From the NCBI GenBank assembly GCA_017306865.1, contig JAFKHH010000019.1, forward strand, positions 1 to 64,000: DNA of 64,000 nt, written 5' to 3'. The number at the start of each line of letters is the position of its first letter. Position 1 is the first letter of the stretch. Of this stretch, positions 61,896-64,000 are shown one piece after another. The stretch is from Filimonas sp. Lineage in GTDB: Bacteria; Bacteroidota; Bacteroidia; Chitinophagales; Chitinophagaceae. Below the pieces are notes generated by a model. It worked only from the letters and a program-made list of their open reading frames with translations. It was not told the origin of the DNA and did no database searches. Both the position numbers and the translations under genes were made by a program.

Positions 61896-62417
61896 ATGGC
61901 TTCTGTAACAATATTGTTGACCCGATTTAATGAAACAGCGGACGTGCTGCTCAATGCATTGGCTCGTTATTCATTAACAACTTTGCAGCAGCAACTACAA
62001 CCTGGTGCATGGTCGCTTGGGCAGATGTACACGCATATACTGGATGATACGGAATATTATATTGAACAAATGAAAGCGGCCTTGGCTACAGCAGAGAATA
62101 CAACTGAAACAATGCATACGGATGCCAAAGCAATGTTTGCAAACAATGCGTTCCCCGACATACAGATTGCCGGACCAACAACCGGCATATATATCCCGCA
62201 GCCGGAAAGCAAGGAGCTTTTAGTACAAAGACTTTCCTCTATAAAAGCAACAATTAACACGCTTTATCAATCTTTCGACGACACAAAGCCACAGGGCAAA
62301 ACATTGCATCCGGGCTTGCTATTTTTCAGCTCACTGGAATGGCTACAGTTTGCAGAAATGCACATGCGGCATCACTTCAGGCAGAAGGAACGGATAGAGC
62401 GAGCTTTGAAATTATAA
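61896..62417 (+). CDS. DinB-like domain protein
   Basis: 173 residues from the ATG at 61896; an open upstream frame crosses the terminator and is rejected. LTTLQQQLQPGAWSLGQMYTHILDDTEYYI (landmark: PGAWSLGQMYTHI) and EMHMRHHFRQKERI near the end give the three His residues of the DinB/YfiT metal site. Function of this family is largely unknown (possible thiol-dependent enzyme). It stands alone. Confidence 0.85.
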   Translation: MASVTILLTRFNETADVLLNALARYSLTTLQQQLQPGAWSLGQMYTHILDDTEYYIEQMKAALATAENTTETMHTDAKAMFANNAFPDIQIAGPTTGIYIPQPESKELLVQRLSSIKATINTLYQSFDDTKPQGKTLHPGLLFFSSLEWLQFAEMHMRHHFRQKERIERALKL

Positions 62418-62497
62418 TCTTCATTTTGTGATCATTGGTTCACTTTTTGCAAACCAATATTCCCGAAAAATAAACGCAGGACCATCCGCCTACCAAA

Positions 62498-63319
62498 ATG
62501 AAAAAGTTACTAACGCTTTTATTATTATCCACCGCGCTATGTGCAGGCGCTCAGATCAATTTCTCTTCTATACTGGAACAATGTCATGTAAAAGGCAGTA
62601 TTACGATCTATGATCTCAGACACCACAAATGGTATTTTAGTGATAGCATAGATGCTCAACGACAAACGCAACCAGCATCTACTTTTAAAATTCCTAATAT
62701 GCTGATTGCACTGCAAACAAACACAATCGAAAATGAATATGTGGTAGTAAAGTGGCCTGGCAAAACGGATACAATATTATATGGCTATCGGCCAGATATA
62801 TACCATGACATTTCTGTAAAAGAAGCTTTTGAAGTCTCTGCCGGATGGGCATTTATAGAGCTGGCAAAACGAATACCCAGGACCACTTACAAGACTTACC
62901 TCGCTCAATCTGGGTATGGCAATAATAATCTCTCGGAACGCGGCGACGATTTCTGGAACTTTGGGGCGTTTGGCATTTCACCTAAAAACCAGGTTGACTT
63001 TCTTATTAAGCTATATAATGGCGACTTGCCTTTTTCAGCGCGCAATATGAATATTGTAAGAAAGGTAATGATCAGTGATACAACTGGTGGGCAGGTAATA
63101 CGATCCAAAACAGGATGGACGCGTATAGATGGCAGAGATATTGGCTGGTGGGTAGGTTACCAGACCATTGGCAATGATGTTTATTTCTTTGCTACGCGTT
63201 TGGAAAAACAGCGCAGCGAAATACTTCCGTCTTTTAGTGAATGCAGGAAAAAGGTAACCTTGGCTGCATTACAACAGCTTCATCATTTTTACAACAGGGG
63301 TACTGATGTAAAACCATAA
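62498..63319 (+). CDS. Class D (OXA-type) beta-lactamase-like protein
   Basis: 273 residues with a signal peptide (LLTLLLLSTALCAGAQ). Active-site motifs of class D: STFK (residues 61-64, catalytic Ser and Lys), YGN (140-142), and KTG (204-206) in SKTGW with WWVG after it. The usual second motif SxV reads SAG (114-116). It should be periplasmic. It may hydrolyse beta-lactams or be a BlaR-like or related family member. Confidence 0.88.
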   Translation: MKKLLTLLLLSTALCAGAQINFSSILEQCHVKGSITIYDLRHHKWYFSDSIDAQRQTQPASTFKIPNMLIALQTNTIENEYVVVKWPGKTDTILYGYRPDIYHDISVKEAFEVSAGWAFIELAKRIPRTTYKTYLAQSGYGNNNLSERGDDFWNFGAFGISPKNQVDFLIKLYNGDLPFSARNMNIVRKVMISDTTGGQVIRSKTGWTRIDGRDIGWWVGYQTIGNDVYFFATRLEKQRSEILPSFSECRKKVTLAALQQLHHFYNRGTDVKP

Positions 63320-63470
63320 TTGCACTGTTGATTCGGATGGAAACAAAAGCGGTTTGCATGCGGAGGAATAGTACAGAAATATCGCAAAGGACACAGAGGG
63401 AACGCAGAGGGCACAAAGGTTATTCACGATTATTTCCTTTGCGCCCTTCCTTGTTTGATGCAAGGTAACT
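63320..63470. repeat. Dispersed CTTTGCG/CGCAAAGG-type intergenic repeat
   Basis: TATCGCAAAGGACACAGAGG, AACGCAGAGGGCACAAAGG and CCTTTGCGCCCTT are variants of the repeat seen ahead of the acetylesterase and GH115 genes. No gene is supported. Confidence 0.6.
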
Positions 63471-63899
63471 TTATCTCGGCGGCACTTCTCTTACTTCTAT
63501 TGATCCGCCAAGATCGAGCACGGGGCAGGCTTTGGCTAGCTCTACAGCATTGTCAAATGATTCAGCTTTGAGAATGATCGTGCTTACTACTTTTAAATTA
63601 TTGGCAAGCACATATTCGTTTTTCAACTGCCTGTCACTGCCTGATAAGACAAAACTATTGCCAGGGAAAACAAAGCTGCTCACCCATATACCATCTGCTT
63701 TCCATTTGTTGGTTACTACATCCCATTTCGGACCTGCCGCTTTTGCCTGCTCTGTTGAGTAATCTGCCGGTACTCTTACGAGTAAAATAAATTCTTTCAT
63801 ACCTGTCGTTTTTGTTGTTGAATGTTTGGTTTCCTGTGCTGTTATACTACTGCTACAAAAAGCAAGTAATACGAACATGGATAAAAAAACATGCTTCAT
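63471..63899 (-). CDS. YCII-domain secreted protein
   Basis: 142 residues with a signal peptide (MFVLLAFCSSSITAQE) and then a YCII-related ferredoxin-like domain: MKEFILLVRVPADYSTEQAKAAGPKWDVV (landmark: MKEFILLVR), ending SIEVREVPPR, which is usual for DGPF/YCII proteins. Secreted forms are rarer than cytoplasmic ones. Function unknown. Confidence 0.85.
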   Translation of the reverse strand: MKHVFLSMFVLLAFCSSSITAQETKHSTTKTTGMKEFILLVRVPADYSTEQAKAAGPKWDVVTNKWKADGIWVSSFVFPGNSFVLSGSDRQLKNEYVLANNLKVVSTIILKAESFDNAVELAKACPVLDLGGSIEVREVPPR

Positions 63900-64000
63900 T
63901 GTTTAGCTATTTTGTACTGCAAAAATGGCTAAGACAGGATGCGAATCCTTGTAAAAAATCATTGATTTACCACAACGGCTTCGAACGGAAAAACTCGGAA

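Overview
The window looks like Bacteroidota, most likely a Chitinophagaceae-type soil or plant-litter bacterium. The signs are a SusC/SusD pair, TraA-TraQ transfer genes of the CTnDOT type, a Bacteroidota tyrosine recombinase, and -7 boxes of the form TAnnTTTG. There are two blocks: an integrative conjugative element (ICE) from base 1 to about 39.4 kb, with its left end outside the window, and chromosome with a xylan-utilisation locus from about 39.5 kb to the right edge. No rRNA, tRNA or CRISPR array was recognised.

ICE, left to right. (1) 1-5640: a minus-strand cargo operon of tetR, lipoprotein, cupin, VOC protein, tolC, membrane-fusion protein and a truncated RND pump. (2) 5701-10305: mobilisation genes mobC, mobB and mobA, then a repeat-rich non-coding region that is the best oriT and tra-leader candidate. 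(3) 10306-12142: traA, traB-like and traD-like genes closed by a terminator. (4) 12162-16420: a compact AT-rich five-gene minus-strand island cut into the tra region. It holds an XRE regulator, a GapS4a-like nuclease candidate, a GapS4b-like protein, an NdpA-like nucleoid-associated protein and a TIGR02391/Ymh-like protein. I read it as an anti-phage defence island. (5) 16615-26345: the main mating-apparatus operon traE to traQ, closed by a terminator. (6) 26432-34414: a degenerate receiver-domain protein, a long inverted repeat, and a sulfur/persulfide operon (Crp/Fnr regulator, TauE/SafE, OsmC, MBL-rhodanese fusion, rhodanese, small membrane proteins, thioredoxin, split YeeE/YedE), then a DUF1275 protein. 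(7) 34422-39270: two excisionase-like HTH proteins, small accessory genes, a DUF932 protein and the integrase.

Chromosome: 39863-57006 is a (glucurono)xylan locus with a GH3 beta-xylosidase-like enzyme, SusC, SusD, a lipoprotein GH10 xylanase with an inserted carbohydrate-binding module, a GH35-like enzyme, a carbohydrate acetylesterase, a GH115 alpha-glucuronidase and a second GH10. Near-identical LacI-type palindromes lie ahead of the first and last genes, suggesting one off-window regulator. After it come a metzincin-like protein, a WYL regulator, a nucleosidase-like protein, a DinB-like protein, a class D beta-lactamase-like protein and a YCII-domain protein, separated by dispersed short repeats.

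The least expected signal is a set of exactly 10-bp-phased TGCCA direct repeats at five places in the ICE. Three lie 58-100 bp upstream of mobC, traE and an excisionase-like gene, one lies in the mobA-traA gap and one inside the traD-like gene. They look like operators of a shared transfer regulator.
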